DNA of 64,000 nucleotides from Paenibacillus xylanivorans (GCF_001280595.1 NZ_LITU01000081.1:71811-135810), one strand, 5' to 3'; numbered from the stretch's first letter, positions 52,187 through 61,147 are shown. The notes: generated by a model not told the origin, from the sequence alone. Program-made: numbers and translations.

Positions 52187-53287
52187 TCAGTCTCGAATAT
52201 GAATGAGGATATACGTCGTTTTGTTATCCCAGCCTAAGTCAAACGGTGCCTGAAATCGATCGGCGGTGTGGGAATTGACGAGGGGATAGCCGCGCTGATC
52301 AAATCCGGTAACAATAGAGAAATGGTCTACATCATGATTCATTACATGAGCGATCAGATCGCCAGCTGCTAGCTCGCCTATCAAACCGTACGGGTGAGCC
52401 TCCGTTTTTTCGACTAGCTTCGAAAAGGATTCCGTCGCGATTTTTTTCCCATACCCGGAGTAAAGAATGAAATCTTTGAATGCATCCGTTTGTACCCATG
52501 TTTTGGTACCACCCTTGGGAAAATGGTATCTCCATGCTCCCATCATCGGTAACCCGCCGCCTTCCGTCTGATCTCCAAGAGCTTGGGAAGCAAAATTGGT
52601 ACAGTCGCCCCCTAGATTATTGTAATTTTTATATTTGGAATTATACTTGACCTTGTCGTTTGTTCTCCATGCGATCCCCGCGTATTTATTTGCATAGGCC
52701 ACCGCTTGTTTTCGTTTGTAGTTTTTGCCGTCCTTTAGTGCAGGCCGATGAGGGGGTGAAGAAGGCATTCCTGCTGCAATTAGTCGAGGATTCTCTTCCA
52801 GCGGATCGAGGTACCATTCCTTCCAGACGATCCATTGATCATTGATTTTTTTCAGTGTGACAGCATGCCAGGTTCCCAGTCCAAACGAATGGGTTGAAGA
52901 TAATTGGTCTTTATAGGCATATGTGATTTGCTGCGAATGGCCCAAAGAAACCGTCGCTGTATTATCTCTGACACGAATTTTGGAGATATGGATTTTGGAC
53001 TGGCAATCGGTAATCTTCATGTTACGATGTTGGGTCCATGCATGAAGATAGGTTTTACGATTGACTTCCATCGTGTAAGCATGACGGCTTAAGGGAGACT
53101 GTATATCATAATAGCGATCCATATTATTATTTTGTCCGGCTAAGTATTTCGATCTTTGCGCAAAAAGAGATTCAAGATTTTGACTGATCTCAAGTTGTGA
53201 CGTAGTGGAAGAAGCCTCGGCAGGCCTCAAATGTGGCACAGTCATAAACAAACAGCTAATCAGGAGTACGGTTATCCACTTATGCAT
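52187..53287 (-). CDS. Secreted amidase-domain (papain-fold) protein
   Basis: A 366-residue exported protein. Residues 1-26 form a signal peptide (WITVLLISCLFMTVPHLRPAEA). The middle (about 80-190) is a mixed alpha/beta region with WHAVTLKKINDQWIVWKEWYLDPLEENP, and the C-terminal part is the putative amidase/CHAP-like domain of PF12671 with GGDCTNFASQAL (catalytic Cys near residue 247), HFSIVTG (His) and LVNSHT. Such enzymes probably cut cell wall peptide bonds. ATG 53287 has AAGAGGAGA upstream. It starts 19 bases after the sortase stop, so the two are very likely cotranscribed. Confidence 0.85.
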   Translation of the reverse strand: MHKWITVLLISCLFMTVPHLRPAEASSTTSQLEISQNLESLFAQRSKYLAGQNNNMDRYYDIQSPLSRHAYTMEVNRKTYLHAWTQHRNMKITDCQSKIHISKIRVRDNTATVSLGHSQQITYAYKDQLSSTHSFGLGTWHAVTLKKINDQWIVWKEWYLDPLEENPRLIAAGMPSSPPHRPALKDGKNYKRKQAVAYANKYAGIAWRTNDKVKYNSKYKNYNNLGGDCTNFASQALGDQTEGGGLPMMGAWRYHFPKGGTKTWVQTDAFKDFILYSGYGKKIATESFSKLVEKTEAHPYGLIGELAAGDLIAHVMNHDVDHFSIVTGFDQRGYPLVNSHTADRFQAPFDLGWDNKTTYILIHIRD

Positions 53288-53306
53288 GGTTATCTCCTCT
53301 TGAATG

Positions 53307-53921
53307 TTATTCAACCAATCGGGTATACACGACAAGGCGCTTATTGTGCTCCTTTTTTTTGCGATCGTACGTTCCTGTACATGTGATCAGATTCAACTGC
53401 TTTTCAGCGGTGTCGCCGAATATTTTATCCAAAGGCGCTTCCTGCGTGAAATAGGATTGGACCTCCAAAATCTCATATTTAAGATAGCGGTTGTTCTGGT
53501 CAAATAAAAAAACAAAAGTACCCGGTTTCAGATGTTTGAGCGGGTAAAATATGGCTGGACCTGTGTAGTTGTCTACATGACCGGCAACAATTGCATTTCC
53601 GTTTTCTCCAGGCAAAACTCCATCTACATATAGTCCAGCGATTTCACTGGACTTGGGTACTTCCAGTTGTCCATTCTCTGACAGATGAATAGGAGTGATT
53701 GAAGTACTCAAATGCACCGATGGAATGCACAAACGGACAGGCTTACTCATGACTATGGATTGCGGAATCCCTGTTTTTATCTCGGGATCAGTACCAGTTT
53801 GATCTTTAGGAGCGGTTGTTTGGAAAGCGATCTGGTCCTTCATGCTATGTGCTGGAGATAAGATAAGGCATGCAATGATTAAGAAAATTACAATAGCGGC
53901 TAATGAAGTGTTGTTTTTCAT
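53307..53921 (-). CDS. Class F-like sortase
   Basis: A 204-residue membrane-anchored transpeptidase. An N-terminal signal anchor (AAIVIFLIIACLILS, 8-22) precedes a linker and the sortase beta barrel. Catalytic residues are His115 in AGHVDNYTGPAIFY, Cys181 in ITCTG and Arg195 in KRLVVYTRL. GHVDN..GPAIFYPLKHLKPG is characteristic of class F as I recall it; class D or E is possible. Sortases cleave LPxTG-type signals and attach proteins to the wall or pili. The gene lies 75 bases after a small LPKTG-bearing protein gene, its likely substrate, and before an amidase-domain protein. GGATGAGGA precedes the ATG. Confidence 0.9.
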   Translation of the reverse strand: MKNNTSLAAIVIFLIIACLILSPAHSMKDQIAFQTTAPKDQTGTDPEIKTGIPQSIVMSKPVRLCIPSVHLSTSITPIHLSENGQLEVPKSSEIAGLYVDGVLPGENGNAIVAGHVDNYTGPAIFYPLKHLKPGTFVFLFDQNNRYLKYEILEVQSYFTQEAPLDKIFGDTAEKQLNLITCTGTYDRKKKEHNKRLVVYTRLVE

Positions 53922-53950
53922 ACGTTCCTCATCCTTATAAATAAATTGAA

Positions 53951-53997
53951 GAATAAGAGAAAAGAAAAATCGTTTTCTTTTCTCTTATTCCTTTTTT
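53951..53997. terminator. 18-bp perfect hairpin between substrate and sortase genes
   Basis: GAATAAGAGAAAAGAAAA (53951-53968) pairs exactly with its complement at 53973-53990 around a four-base loop. On the plus strand it is followed by seven T. On the minus strand, the direction of these genes, the tail is poor (CTTCAATTTATTTA), so partial read-through or mRNA end protection is likely. Confidence 0.8.
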
Positions 53998-54275
53998 TAC
54001 TGGCTTACGCCGCCATATCCTGTTTTAGGAAGGGCTTTTGGTGTAACGCTTTTTGCATGGATTTTATGCTCTTTGTTAACGGATTCTTGATGCAGTTTGT
54101 GTTCTTTGCCTTTATGCGACTTCATGTGCATTTTGTGCTCCGCTTTGTGCTCTGCTTTGTGTATGGATTTCTCCATTTTGTGCATCGGTTCAGTTGCAGC
54201 GGATGCAGATGCAGAAGCACCGGATACAGCCAGCATTAGGCAAGCAGACAGAGAAACAATGGTTGCTTTATTCAT
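53997..54275 (-). CDS. Small secreted His/Lys-rich protein with C-terminal LPKTG, candidate sortase substrate
   Basis: A 92-residue protein. Residues 1-26 are a signal peptide with cleavage near SASA. The mature chain of about 65 residues is rich in His and Lys with loose HKxxHK/HKAEHK repeats (32-75) and ends ALPKTGYGGVSQ, LPKTG at 82-86. Unlike normal sorting signals there is no hydrophobic helix or basic tail after it: only six residues. So it would be freely secreted unless the adjacent sortase cuts it before or after release. A His cluster could bind metal. GGGAGGAATTC precedes the ATG. First gene of the apparent sortase operon. Confidence 0.85.
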   Translation of the reverse strand: MNKATIVSLSACLMLAVSGASASASAATEPMHKMEKSIHKAEHKAEHKMHMKSHKGKEHKLHQESVNKEHKIHAKSVTPKALPKTGYGGVSQ

Positions 54276-54579
54276 ACTTGAATTCCTCCCAGTGGGTAAT
54301 TTTGCAATGCAGAATTTAATATCCCCAGGGTCTTACATGATTATCGATTGTATTTTTTTACAGCGATTATGGAAGTCGTAGGGGTTTATTGTTGATTTGG
54401 TAAAATAGAATGACGTTTGATGTGAATGGAAGGGTTATTTTGCAACAAGTCGTTCATAGATGTGATTTTTTGCCGTGATTATGAGGGAGATCATTTGTAC
54501 AATTAAGGGGATCATATTATAATAGGATTGGTTAAAAATCGCTCTAATACGTATTCAACCAAGTGGAGGCACATTTATT
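54276..54579. other. 304-base region between divergent sortase-substrate and ytpB genes
   Basis: Contains the ytpB promoter at 54495-54523 and, presumably, the minus-strand promoter of the LPKTG gene in the AT-rich part (54300-54420). No other structure seen. Confidence 0.6.
54495..54523 (+). promoter_or_regulatory. Strong promoter of ytpB
   Basis: TTGTAC, 17-base spacer, perfect TATAAT, 57 bases upstream of the TTG start. Confidence 0.75.
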
Positions 54580-55659
54580 TTGAGCCAATCAAATCGAAAT
54601 CGTCATCAATATCCGCGTGGACCGTTGGCATTGATGAGAGGGGTGTACAAATACACCATTCCGGAAACGCGGAAGGAATTGGATGGATGGCGTGCCCAGG
54701 CCGAGAAAATTCCGAATGAGGAATTGCGCAATCAGGCACTGGCCAGTCTCAGGGACAAGCAGTTCCACTGTGAAGGCGGGACCGTTTATGCTTTACCTGA
54801 TTTGCCGAACAGGCACATTCTGATTCCTCTGATCGTTTCATATCAGACTATTAGTGATTATTTGGACAATCTGTGTGATCGCAGTACATCGATGGACCCG
54901 AATGACTTTCGGCTTCTCCATCAATCTATGCTTGATGCGGTAGACCCCGAAGCAACCCCTGTCAATTACTACGCGCTCCGTGAGGAGCAGGATGACGGTG
55001 GATACCTAAGGAATCTAGTAACCTCATGTCAGGAGCTGACCCGTCAGCTGCCAGGCTATGCATCCGCCAAGCCTCAAATCCAGGATCTGGCAGGCCTATA
55101 CACGGACCTGCAGGTATATAAGCACATCAAGCCGGAACTGAGAGAAACGGCATTGCTGGAATGGTGGTCGGAACATCGCCACCGCACACCTCAGTTCCGT
55201 TGGAACGAATTTGCCGCCGCTACCGGCTCTACGCTGGGCGTATTCATGCTGTTTCTGGCTGCGAGTGATGATCAGCTGACAGAAGAGCAGGCGGCTTCGA
55301 TCCACACTGCCTATTTTCCTCATGTATGCGCATTGCACATTATGCTCGATTATTTAATCGATCAGGATGAAGATCGTATCGGGGGAGATCTCAACTTCTG
55401 CAATTATTATGAGAATGTGGAGACAATGCTGGACCGAATTGCTTTTATTGTGGAGATGGCCCGCAGTGATGTGCAGAAAATTCCGGGGAGTGCGTTTCAC
55501 CGGATGATTATCGAAGGACTGCTTGCCATTTACCTGTCTGATCCCAAAGTCAGCGAACAACAGGAAGTTCGCGTCGTTTCCAAGCGTCTGATGAAGAATA
55601 GTCCGATGACAAGAGTATTTTTCTTTATCTTTAGCCGCTGGATTCGTAAGCATATGTAA
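54580..55659 (+). CDS. ytpB: Tetraprenyl-beta-curcumene synthase (YtpB, DUF2600)
   Basis: A 359-residue soluble terpene cyclase-like enzyme converting a C35 heptaprenyl diphosphate to tetraprenyl-beta-curcumene, precursor of the sesquarterpenes of Bacillus and related spores. The Asp-rich segments SDYLDNLCDRS near residue 92 and DYLIDQDEDRIGGDLNFCNYY near 260 are the metal/diphosphate sites, and the family's large helical core fits the length. It starts at TTG 54580 with GTGGAGG upstream. A strong promoter lies ahead and pfkA follows by 53 bases, so glycolysis and terpene genes may be read from one promoter. Confidence 0.9.
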   Translation: MSQSNRNRHQYPRGPLALMRGVYKYTIPETRKELDGWRAQAEKIPNEELRNQALASLRDKQFHCEGGTVYALPDLPNRHILIPLIVSYQTISDYLDNLCDRSTSMDPNDFRLLHQSMLDAVDPEATPVNYYALREEQDDGGYLRNLVTSCQELTRQLPGYASAKPQIQDLAGLYTDLQVYKHIKPELRETALLEWWSEHRHRTPQFRWNEFAAATGSTLGVFMLFLAASDDQLTEEQAASIHTAYFPHVCALHIMLDYLIDQDEDRIGGDLNFCNYYENVETMLDRIAFIVEMARSDVQKIPGSAFHRMIIEGLLAIYLSDPKVSEQQEVRVVSKRLMKNSPMTRVFFFIFSRWIRKHM

Positions 55660-55712
55660 GTCAGGCGTATTTGGTGGGAGCCTGAAGTGAAACTAGAGGA
55701 GGAAGAAACATC

Positions 55713-56684
55713 ATGACAGCAGTAAAGAAAATCGCAGTTTTAACGAGCGGTGGTGATTCACAAGGGATGAACGCGGCTGTTCGTGCGGTTGTTCGCAGCG
55801 GACTGTTTCACGGTCTCGAAGTGTACGGGGTTCAACGTGGATACCAGGGTCTTTTGAATAACGATATTTTCCCAATGGACTTGCGGAGTGTAGGGGATAT
55901 CATCCAGCGTGGGGGAACGGTTCTGCAATCGGCACGCTGCAAGGAATTCTATACCGCTGAAGGTCAGCAAAAAGGCGCAGACATTCTGCGTGCACGCGGC
56001 ATTGACGGCCTGGTTGTTATTGGTGGGGATGGTTCATACAACGGCGCCAACAAACTGAGCAAGCTGGGCATCAACACGATGGGTCTTCCGGGAACGATTG
56101 ATAATGACGTTTCTTTCACCGATTATACGATCGGATTCGATACAGCAGTAAGCGTAGTGGTAGATGCAGTTAACAAATTGCGCGATACCATGTCTTCACA
56201 CGAACGTTCTTCCATCGTTGAAGTTATGGGTCGTCACTGTGGCGATATCGCTTTACACGCAGGACTCGCATCTGGTGCAGAAACGATTCTTGTGCCGGAA
56301 GTTCCGTTTGACATGGACGAAGTGGCAGACCGCATGAAAGCCAATTTTGCACATGGTAAACGTCACAGTATCATCATCGTTGCTGAAGGCGTGGGCAAAG
56401 GTGAGGATGTAGCGAAAGAACTGATGGAACGCTGCCCAACATATGAGCCACGGGTAACTGTTTTGGGTCACATTCAGCGTGGAGGTACGCCAACTCCGTT
56501 TGACCGTAACCTTGCCAGTCGTCTGGGAGATTTCGCTGTTCGCAGTCTGATCGCAGGTGAGACAGACAAAGGTTGCGGTATTATCAAGGGAGAACTGACC
56601 CTGACCGATATTGATAAAGTTGTTAATACGAAAAAAGACTTCGATATGGTGACTTACGAGCTTGCACAGCGTTTGTCCCAATAA
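55713..56684 (+). CDS. pfkA: 6-phosphofructokinase
   Basis: A 323-residue ATP-dependent cytosolic enzyme phosphorylating fructose-6-phosphate. GGDSQGMNAAVRAVV at the N terminus holds the ATP loop, GGDGSY near 107 and GTIDNDV near 129 with catalytic Asp, and MGRHCGDIAL with the substrate-binding Arg. The usual Bacillus layout with pyk is not seen here; ytpB precedes and MATE follows. GAGGAGG lies before the ATG. Terminator follows. Confidence 0.97.
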   Translation: MTAVKKIAVLTSGGDSQGMNAAVRAVVRSGLFHGLEVYGVQRGYQGLLNNDIFPMDLRSVGDIIQRGGTVLQSARCKEFYTAEGQQKGADILRARGIDGLVVIGGDGSYNGANKLSKLGINTMGLPGTIDNDVSFTDYTIGFDTAVSVVVDAVNKLRDTMSSHERSSIVEVMGRHCGDIALHAGLASGAETILVPEVPFDMDEVADRMKANFAHGKRHSIIIVAEGVGKGEDVAKELMERCPTYEPRVTVLGHIQRGGTPTPFDRNLASRLGDFAVRSLIAGETDKGCGIIKGELTLTDIDKVVNTKKDFDMVTYELAQRLSQ

Positions 56685-56698
56685 TCCAGTCAAAACCA

Positions 56699-56738
56699 AA
56701 AGAGCACAGTCCCTTCTTGCGAGGGCTGTGTTCTTTGT
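56699..56738 (+). terminator. Terminator of pfkA
   Basis: AAAGAGCACAGTCCC and GGGCTGTGTTCTTT form a stem with one mismatch; the tail TTCTTTGTTA is moderate. Confidence 0.75.
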
Positions 56739-56746
56739 TATATCCT

Positions 56747-58114
56747 TTATTTTTTTTCTGACATACGTACCGAGGCTTGCTTCTGTACAAGGAACAATCT
56801 CCAGAGAAGCGCCGTTGCTCCAACAGCGAGGCCGGCAATGAGTCCAACCCAGTATCCAAAGGCTCCGAGTGAAGTATACGTAGCCGTGATGTAGCCGACA
56901 GGTAGACCGATGATCCAATACGCGACAAACGTAATGATCAATGCAGGATTCACGTCCTTGTAGCCCCGAAGTGCTCCCTGCGTTGGGGTGGCAATGGCAT
57001 CAGAGATTTGAAAGAAAATGGCGTAGATCAGGAAATGCTGTGTCAAAGCAATAACCTCGTGATCATTCGAGTACACGCTCGCAATTTGTTCCCCAAATAG
57101 CAGTAATACCACAGCTGTTAACAGAGAAAGCCCAATGGCACCTCCGATACCCAGGAGACTGTATTGCTTTGCGTCTCTCACACGCCCTGCACCCGTCTCA
57201 TAGCCCACAAGAATCGTAAGGGCCATACATATACTCACAGGTAACATATACAGCGTAGAAGCGAAATTCAGGGCCGCCTGATGGGCAGCAATCGTGATCG
57301 TGTCGAACCGGCTCATCATTAATGTGACCGCTGCAAAGATGGAGGTTTCAAAAAAAGTAGCAAATCCGATGGGAACACCAATCTTTAGCAGCTCTTTCCA
57401 TTTGGTCAGTGAGACCTTGGGCATCTGCCGAAAGATGCCATACTGGGCAAAAGGCTCTATCCGATGTACAAAAAAGAGGCTGATGAGGAAGATGAGCCAA
57501 TATGTACTTGCTGTAGCCACACCTGCTCCGACACCTCCCAGTTGAGGAAAGCCCCAGCGCCCGAAGATAAGTAAATAGTTCAGGAGGATGTTTACAGGCA
57601 GCGAGACCAGCGTAATCATCATGGTAATGCGCGTCTGACCGAGTGCGTCCATAAAGCTGCGCAACACTGTGTAGCCGAACAGTGGGATGACTCCAAAAGC
57701 CAAAGCACACAGGAAATAGAAGGCGACTTGGCCAACCCGCGGCTCTAAAGGCATTCCATTCAGGATGGGTTTAAGCAGCAACGCACCTGCTGCAAGAACG
57801 ACGAGTCCAACCGCCACGCCAAGATACAAGGCTTGGACGACACTATGACCAATCTTGTCATTCCGCTTCGAACCGAGCAGGTGGGAGACGACAGGTGTGA
57901 TCCCGATCAGAATACCACTCAGTCCAGTTTGCACCGGCAACCACAGACTTGTACCAATGGCCACACCCGCGAGATCTGCAGGGGAGAACTTGCCTGACAT
58001 ATTGGTATCGAAAAACGACATGGCAGAGAGGGCAATTTGTGTGGTGAAGATGGGCAAAAATATAATCAGGAATTGCTTAACTTTCTGAGAAAAGCTGGTG
58101 GTGGTCATGTTCAC
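56747..58114 (-). CDS. MATE-family efflux transporter (NorM-like)
   Basis: A 455-residue protein with 12 membrane helices in two similar halves, of the NorM/DinF drug:Na+ or H+ antiporter family. LRSFMDALGQTRITMMITLVSLPVNILLNYLLIFG and GGVGAGVATASTYWL are typical helix segments. Substrate not known; many relatives export cationic drugs. GTG 58114 has GCGAGG eight bases ahead; ATG 58108 is an alternative. It lies convergently after pfkA, terminated separately. Confidence 0.92.
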   Translation of the reverse strand: MNMTTTSFSQKVKQFLIIFLPIFTTQIALSAMSFFDTNMSGKFSPADLAGVAIGTSLWLPVQTGLSGILIGITPVVSHLLGSKRNDKIGHSVVQALYLGVAVGLVVLAAGALLLKPILNGMPLEPRVGQVAFYFLCALAFGVIPLFGYTVLRSFMDALGQTRITMMITLVSLPVNILLNYLLIFGRWGFPQLGGVGAGVATASTYWLIFLISLFFVHRIEPFAQYGIFRQMPKVSLTKWKELLKIGVPIGFATFFETSIFAAVTLMMSRFDTITIAAHQAALNFASTLYMLPVSICMALTILVGYETGAGRVRDAKQYSLLGIGGAIGLSLLTAVVLLLFGEQIASVYSNDHEVIALTQHFLIYAIFFQISDAIATPTQGALRGYKDVNPALIITFVAYWIIGLPVGYITATYTSLGAFGYWVGLIAGLAVGATALLWRLFLVQKQASVRMSEKK

Positions 58115-58247
58115 TGGCAATGCCTCGCTATTCTAAAGAGTTATCACTAAACTGTCATGTACGGACAGCTATTTATTGTAGTGGATTTTGCCCCATTTGA
58201 ATAGGGAGGGGATCATGATTGTGCGGAAGGTAAGGGTAAGAGCATAG

Positions 58248-58283
58248 TAAAAAAACCTCGCTCCGTATGGTACGGAACGAGGT
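58248..58283 (-). terminator. Terminator of the DUF4015 gene
   Basis: ACCTCGTTCCGT and ACGGAGCGAGGT with one G-U-type mismatch, then seven T on the minus strand. Confidence 0.9.
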
Positions 58284-58317
58284 CATAGGAATAAGAGCGA
58301 TTAAGAATAAGAGTGCA

Positions 58318-59499
58318 TTATTTATAGTTTACGTCTGGCGTATAACGGTTGGAGGCATTCCAGAGTAAGTACTCATCCACATCCATATCTTTCATCGCCC
58401 GAATCTGGTCCTCGACTTGTTTTTTGCCGTATTTGATGTAATGTCCACTGCCTAGCCAGCTTGCTGTAAAGTCCTGAATCCATGGGCGGATAACGGGTTT
58501 AAGCTCCTTGGTTGGATCAAGTTTCTTATGTGTATCTTCCATGGAGCCTTTGATGGTGGCATATGGATTTTTGTCAGGGTCTTTCACACCGTACCAGCCG
58601 GTGGAGTAGTGACTCGGGTAAACCATCGGCGAGATGACATCCACGTTTTCAGATATTTTCACAAAATCCTGTCCAATACCCTCAGCTGCTGGTACAGAGG
58701 CAGCGTAACCGAATATATCAACCGAGACTCGAACCCCCAGCGGTGCAAGCTCTTTGCGTGCATACTGCACGAATTCGGCTACGATGTCGACCCGGGACTT
58801 GTCGGATTTGGTGTATTTCAATGCGTCCGCACGCGTTTCAAAGCCTTCCGGGAAACGAACATAGTCGAACTGAATTTCCTTAAACCCCAATTTGGCAGCT
58901 TCCTTGGCAATCTCTATATTGTAATCCCATACTTCCTTGCTGTAGGGATTAACGAAGCTGTCGCCTTTGCCGTTGGCCCATATGGAACCGTCCTTGTTGC
59001 GGAAAGAGAGCTCCGGATTTTTCTTGGCCAGAATCGTATCTTTGAATACTACAACTCGTGCGATCGGGTAAACCTCATGTTTTTGCAGACGTTTCATCAA
59101 CGCATCTATATCGCGGATAAAAGGTTGGGATTTGCCCATTTCCTGTAACGTCTTGTTCTCCGTAGGGTAAGTTATGTATCCGAGATCGTCCTTGATATCA
59201 ATGACCATGGAATTGAGCTCCGTGTTATCCATCAGATCGAGCAATGATGTCATGCGTGCACCACCAGCGCTGTAGGCCGTCACATAGATGCCTTTGACAA
59301 CGGGTGCATCGGGTTGTGGATCAACTTTTGCAGGCGGGTTATCCGCATCAATAACGACCTGATCTTTTTGAGACTGAATGATGGCTGTGTTGAAACTGTT
59401 TGTTAATGATTGAAAAGGTTGATTCCCTTGATCTGCTGTGGCTGGTGTACCACTGAAGGTTCCCCAGGCCATAGCCAGTAAAGCCCAAAACATGTTCAT
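58318..59499 (-). CDS. Secreted glycoside-hydrolase-like protein (DUF4015)
   Basis: A 393-residue exported protein. A short signal-like stretch (FWALLAMAWGTFSG, 4-17) is followed by a linker and a TIM-barrel domain. The segments KGIYVTAYSAG (about 69), GFKEIQFDYVRFPEGF near 206 and VRVSVDIFGYAASV near 253 are typical of DUF4015/GHL13 proteins, which are likely glycosidases acting on unknown glycans. Asp in FDYVRFPE and VDIFGY are candidate catalytic residues. GGGGAGTGG precedes the ATG. No neighbouring glycan genes. Confidence 0.83.
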   Translation of the reverse strand: MNMFWALLAMAWGTFSGTPATADQGNQPFQSLTNSFNTAIIQSQKDQVVIDADNPPAKVDPQPDAPVVKGIYVTAYSAGGARMTSLLDLMDNTELNSMVIDIKDDLGYITYPTENKTLQEMGKSQPFIRDIDALMKRLQKHEVYPIARVVVFKDTILAKKNPELSFRNKDGSIWANGKGDSFVNPYSKEVWDYNIEIAKEAAKLGFKEIQFDYVRFPEGFETRADALKYTKSDKSRVDIVAEFVQYARKELAPLGVRVSVDIFGYAASVPAAEGIGQDFVKISENVDVISPMVYPSHYSTGWYGVKDPDKNPYATIKGSMEDTHKKLDPTKELKPVIRPWIQDFTASWLGSGHYIKYGKKQVEDQIRAMKDMDVDEYLLWNASNRYTPDVNYK

Positions 59500-59596
59500 T
59501 CATTTCCACTCCCCTATGTGCATTCCATGTTTGAATTATACAATAAAGCCTCTGGGCTTTTAACCATATTATTCAAGTGATGAAACACATGGGAAA

Positions 59597-59638
59597 ATGA
59601 AAACCGCTTCCTGTTGAGGGTAACCTCACAAGAAGCGG
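59597..59638 (-). terminator. Terminator of the 64-residue-protein gene
   Basis: CCGCTTC and GAAGCGG outer stem and GTGAGG/CCTC inner stem, then TTTTCATTTT on the minus strand. Confidence 0.75.
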
Positions 59639-59656
59639 CGTGATCAATTAAAAAAA

Positions 59657-59851
59657 TTATTGAATGTAGATCTCATTTTGATGCTCACAAATACTGTACT
59701 GAATGATTTCCATTGCGTCTCCCTGTTCCAGGATGCCCAGCCCATCCCGGAGAACAATCAGTGAGTCGAGCTCATTCGGTTTTAAGAAAGGGAGCATTTC
59801 CGGGCACCATTTGTTGACGATTTCAAACAGTTTTACCGTTTCCATATCCAC
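59657..59851 (-). CDS. Small acidic protein of unknown function
   Basis: A 64-residue protein, predicted helical at first (TVKLFEIVNKWCPEMLPFL) then strand-rich; one Cys in the first helix and another near the end (SICEHQ). No family is recognised. GTG 59851 is preferred as AGGGTGAT lies before it; ATG 59845 is an alternative start. It is followed by its own terminator and lies 170 bases after the YitT-family gene in the same direction, so a promoter of its own is likely. Confidence 0.6.
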   Translation of the reverse strand: MDMETVKLFEIVNKWCPEMLPFLKPNELDSLIVLRDGLGILEQGDAMEIIQYSICEHQNEIYIQ

Positions 59852-60020
59852 AATAATCACCCTTCCCTACTCGAATTCCAAAATGGTAAGTCATTCGGCG
59901 CGATTCGGAAAAGCACATGGTTCTGTGAAATTGAAGGGCACATCCTGCTATACAACATATTTAGGAGCCGTACACCGTTATTATACCACAATGTTTAGAA
60001 TTGTTAACCGTACATCTGTC

Positions 60021-60842
60021 TCAACTTCGTCGGAAAGAGCCCATAACTCCAACCGTTTCCACAATATTAACAAAGGCGTTCGGATCCGTTTCCTTGATAA
60101 TTCGTTTGATTTCAACGAGTTCGTAGCGAGTAGTCACTGTCATTAACATGTCCTTTTCGATGTCTGTATATGCTCCCTGGGTCTTGATTTTGGTGACCCC
60201 ACGAGGGCGAACAAGCAATTTTTTCAACATCGCTTCGGTTTCATTGGTAATAATGTACAATGTGACTTTGACATGGCTGATGTGAATCAGATCCAGTACT
60301 TTGCCTGTGATATAGATCGATACCATGGATGCAAGTGCGATGTTCCAGTTATCATTCAGATAGCCTGCGAGCATAATAATGGCTCCGTTCATGCCAGCCA
60401 TTACCGTACCAATCGGGAAATCACGATTACGGGTGAAAATGGAACCAACAATGTCCAGCCCGCCCGTTGAGCCGCCGACTCGGAAAGAAACTCCGGTACC
60501 CAGTCCCACTAACACGCCGCCAAATACACAGCTCAGAAGGGGATCTGTTGCCACAGCAAAAACAGGCAGAAGCCCGATGAACCATGAAGTGGCTGCTACC
60601 GAAACAATACTTAATGTAATGAAGCGTCGTCCAAGAATAAACCAACCTGCAATGAGCAGAGGGATGTTCAGAACAAAATACATTATACTAAGATTCAAAT
60701 TTGTAAAATAGCCGAGAAGCATGGAAATACCGGATACCCCGCCGCTAAGAAGCTGATGGGGAACCAAAAACCAGTTGAAGCCGCAGGCAATAGCTGCAGC
60801 ACCCAATACGATCACTAAAAAGTGCCAAATCATTTTGGGCAA
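60021..60842 (-). CDS. YitT-family membrane protein (DUF161/DUF2179)
   Basis: A 273-residue membrane protein. Five to six helices form the YitT module (IWHFLVIVLGAAAIACGFNWFLVPHQLLSGGVSGISML is its start), with GVSFRVGGSTGGLDIV near 140, and the C-terminal DUF2179 domain (about 205-273, VTKIKTQGAYTDIEKDMLMTVTTRYELVEIKRIIKETDPNAFVN) is a ligand-binding-like ferredoxin fold. The exact function is unknown. TTG 60842 has GAGGTGATT upstream; the frame to 61013 has no site. Confidence 0.9.
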   Translation of the reverse strand: MPKMIWHFLVIVLGAAAIACGFNWFLVPHQLLSGGVSGISMLLGYFTNLNLSIMYFVLNIPLLIAGWFILGRRFITLSIVSVAATSWFIGLLPVFAVATDPLLSCVFGGVLVGLGTGVSFRVGGSTGGLDIVGSIFTRNRDFPIGTVMAGMNGAIIMLAGYLNDNWNIALASMVSIYITGKVLDLIHISHVKVTLYIITNETEAMLKKLLVRPRGVTKIKTQGAYTDIEKDMLMTVTTRYELVEIKRIIKETDPNAFVNIVETVGVMGSFRRS

Positions 60843-61147
60843 TTTAATCACCTCATTTATATTTAAAACCAGATTGCTGGTAATCTTGATTTGTTTTGTG
60901 ATATAATGATTTGTGGATATTCTTGAGTAGGAAACTTTTCCCCAAATGGAACGATAAAATTTGAAATGTTTCAAACGCATGTATGTAGTTTTAGTCTTAT
61001 GTTGGGGACCCATTCACGAATTATGATGGTTTATGAAAATAAATTCGACCTGATGGGATAACCTATAAATATTAACGCTACTTAAGAATACAGACAACAA
61101 AGTGGATTGTCCACCATGTCCACTATATAAAAGGAGTATGAATAATT
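60843..61147. other. 305-base region between yitT-like and cshA genes
   Basis: AT-rich with presumed divergent promoters. A GTGGA/TCCAC hairpin (GTGGATTGTCCAC) lies about 50 bases before the cshA start. No clear leader element was identified. Confidence 0.5.
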
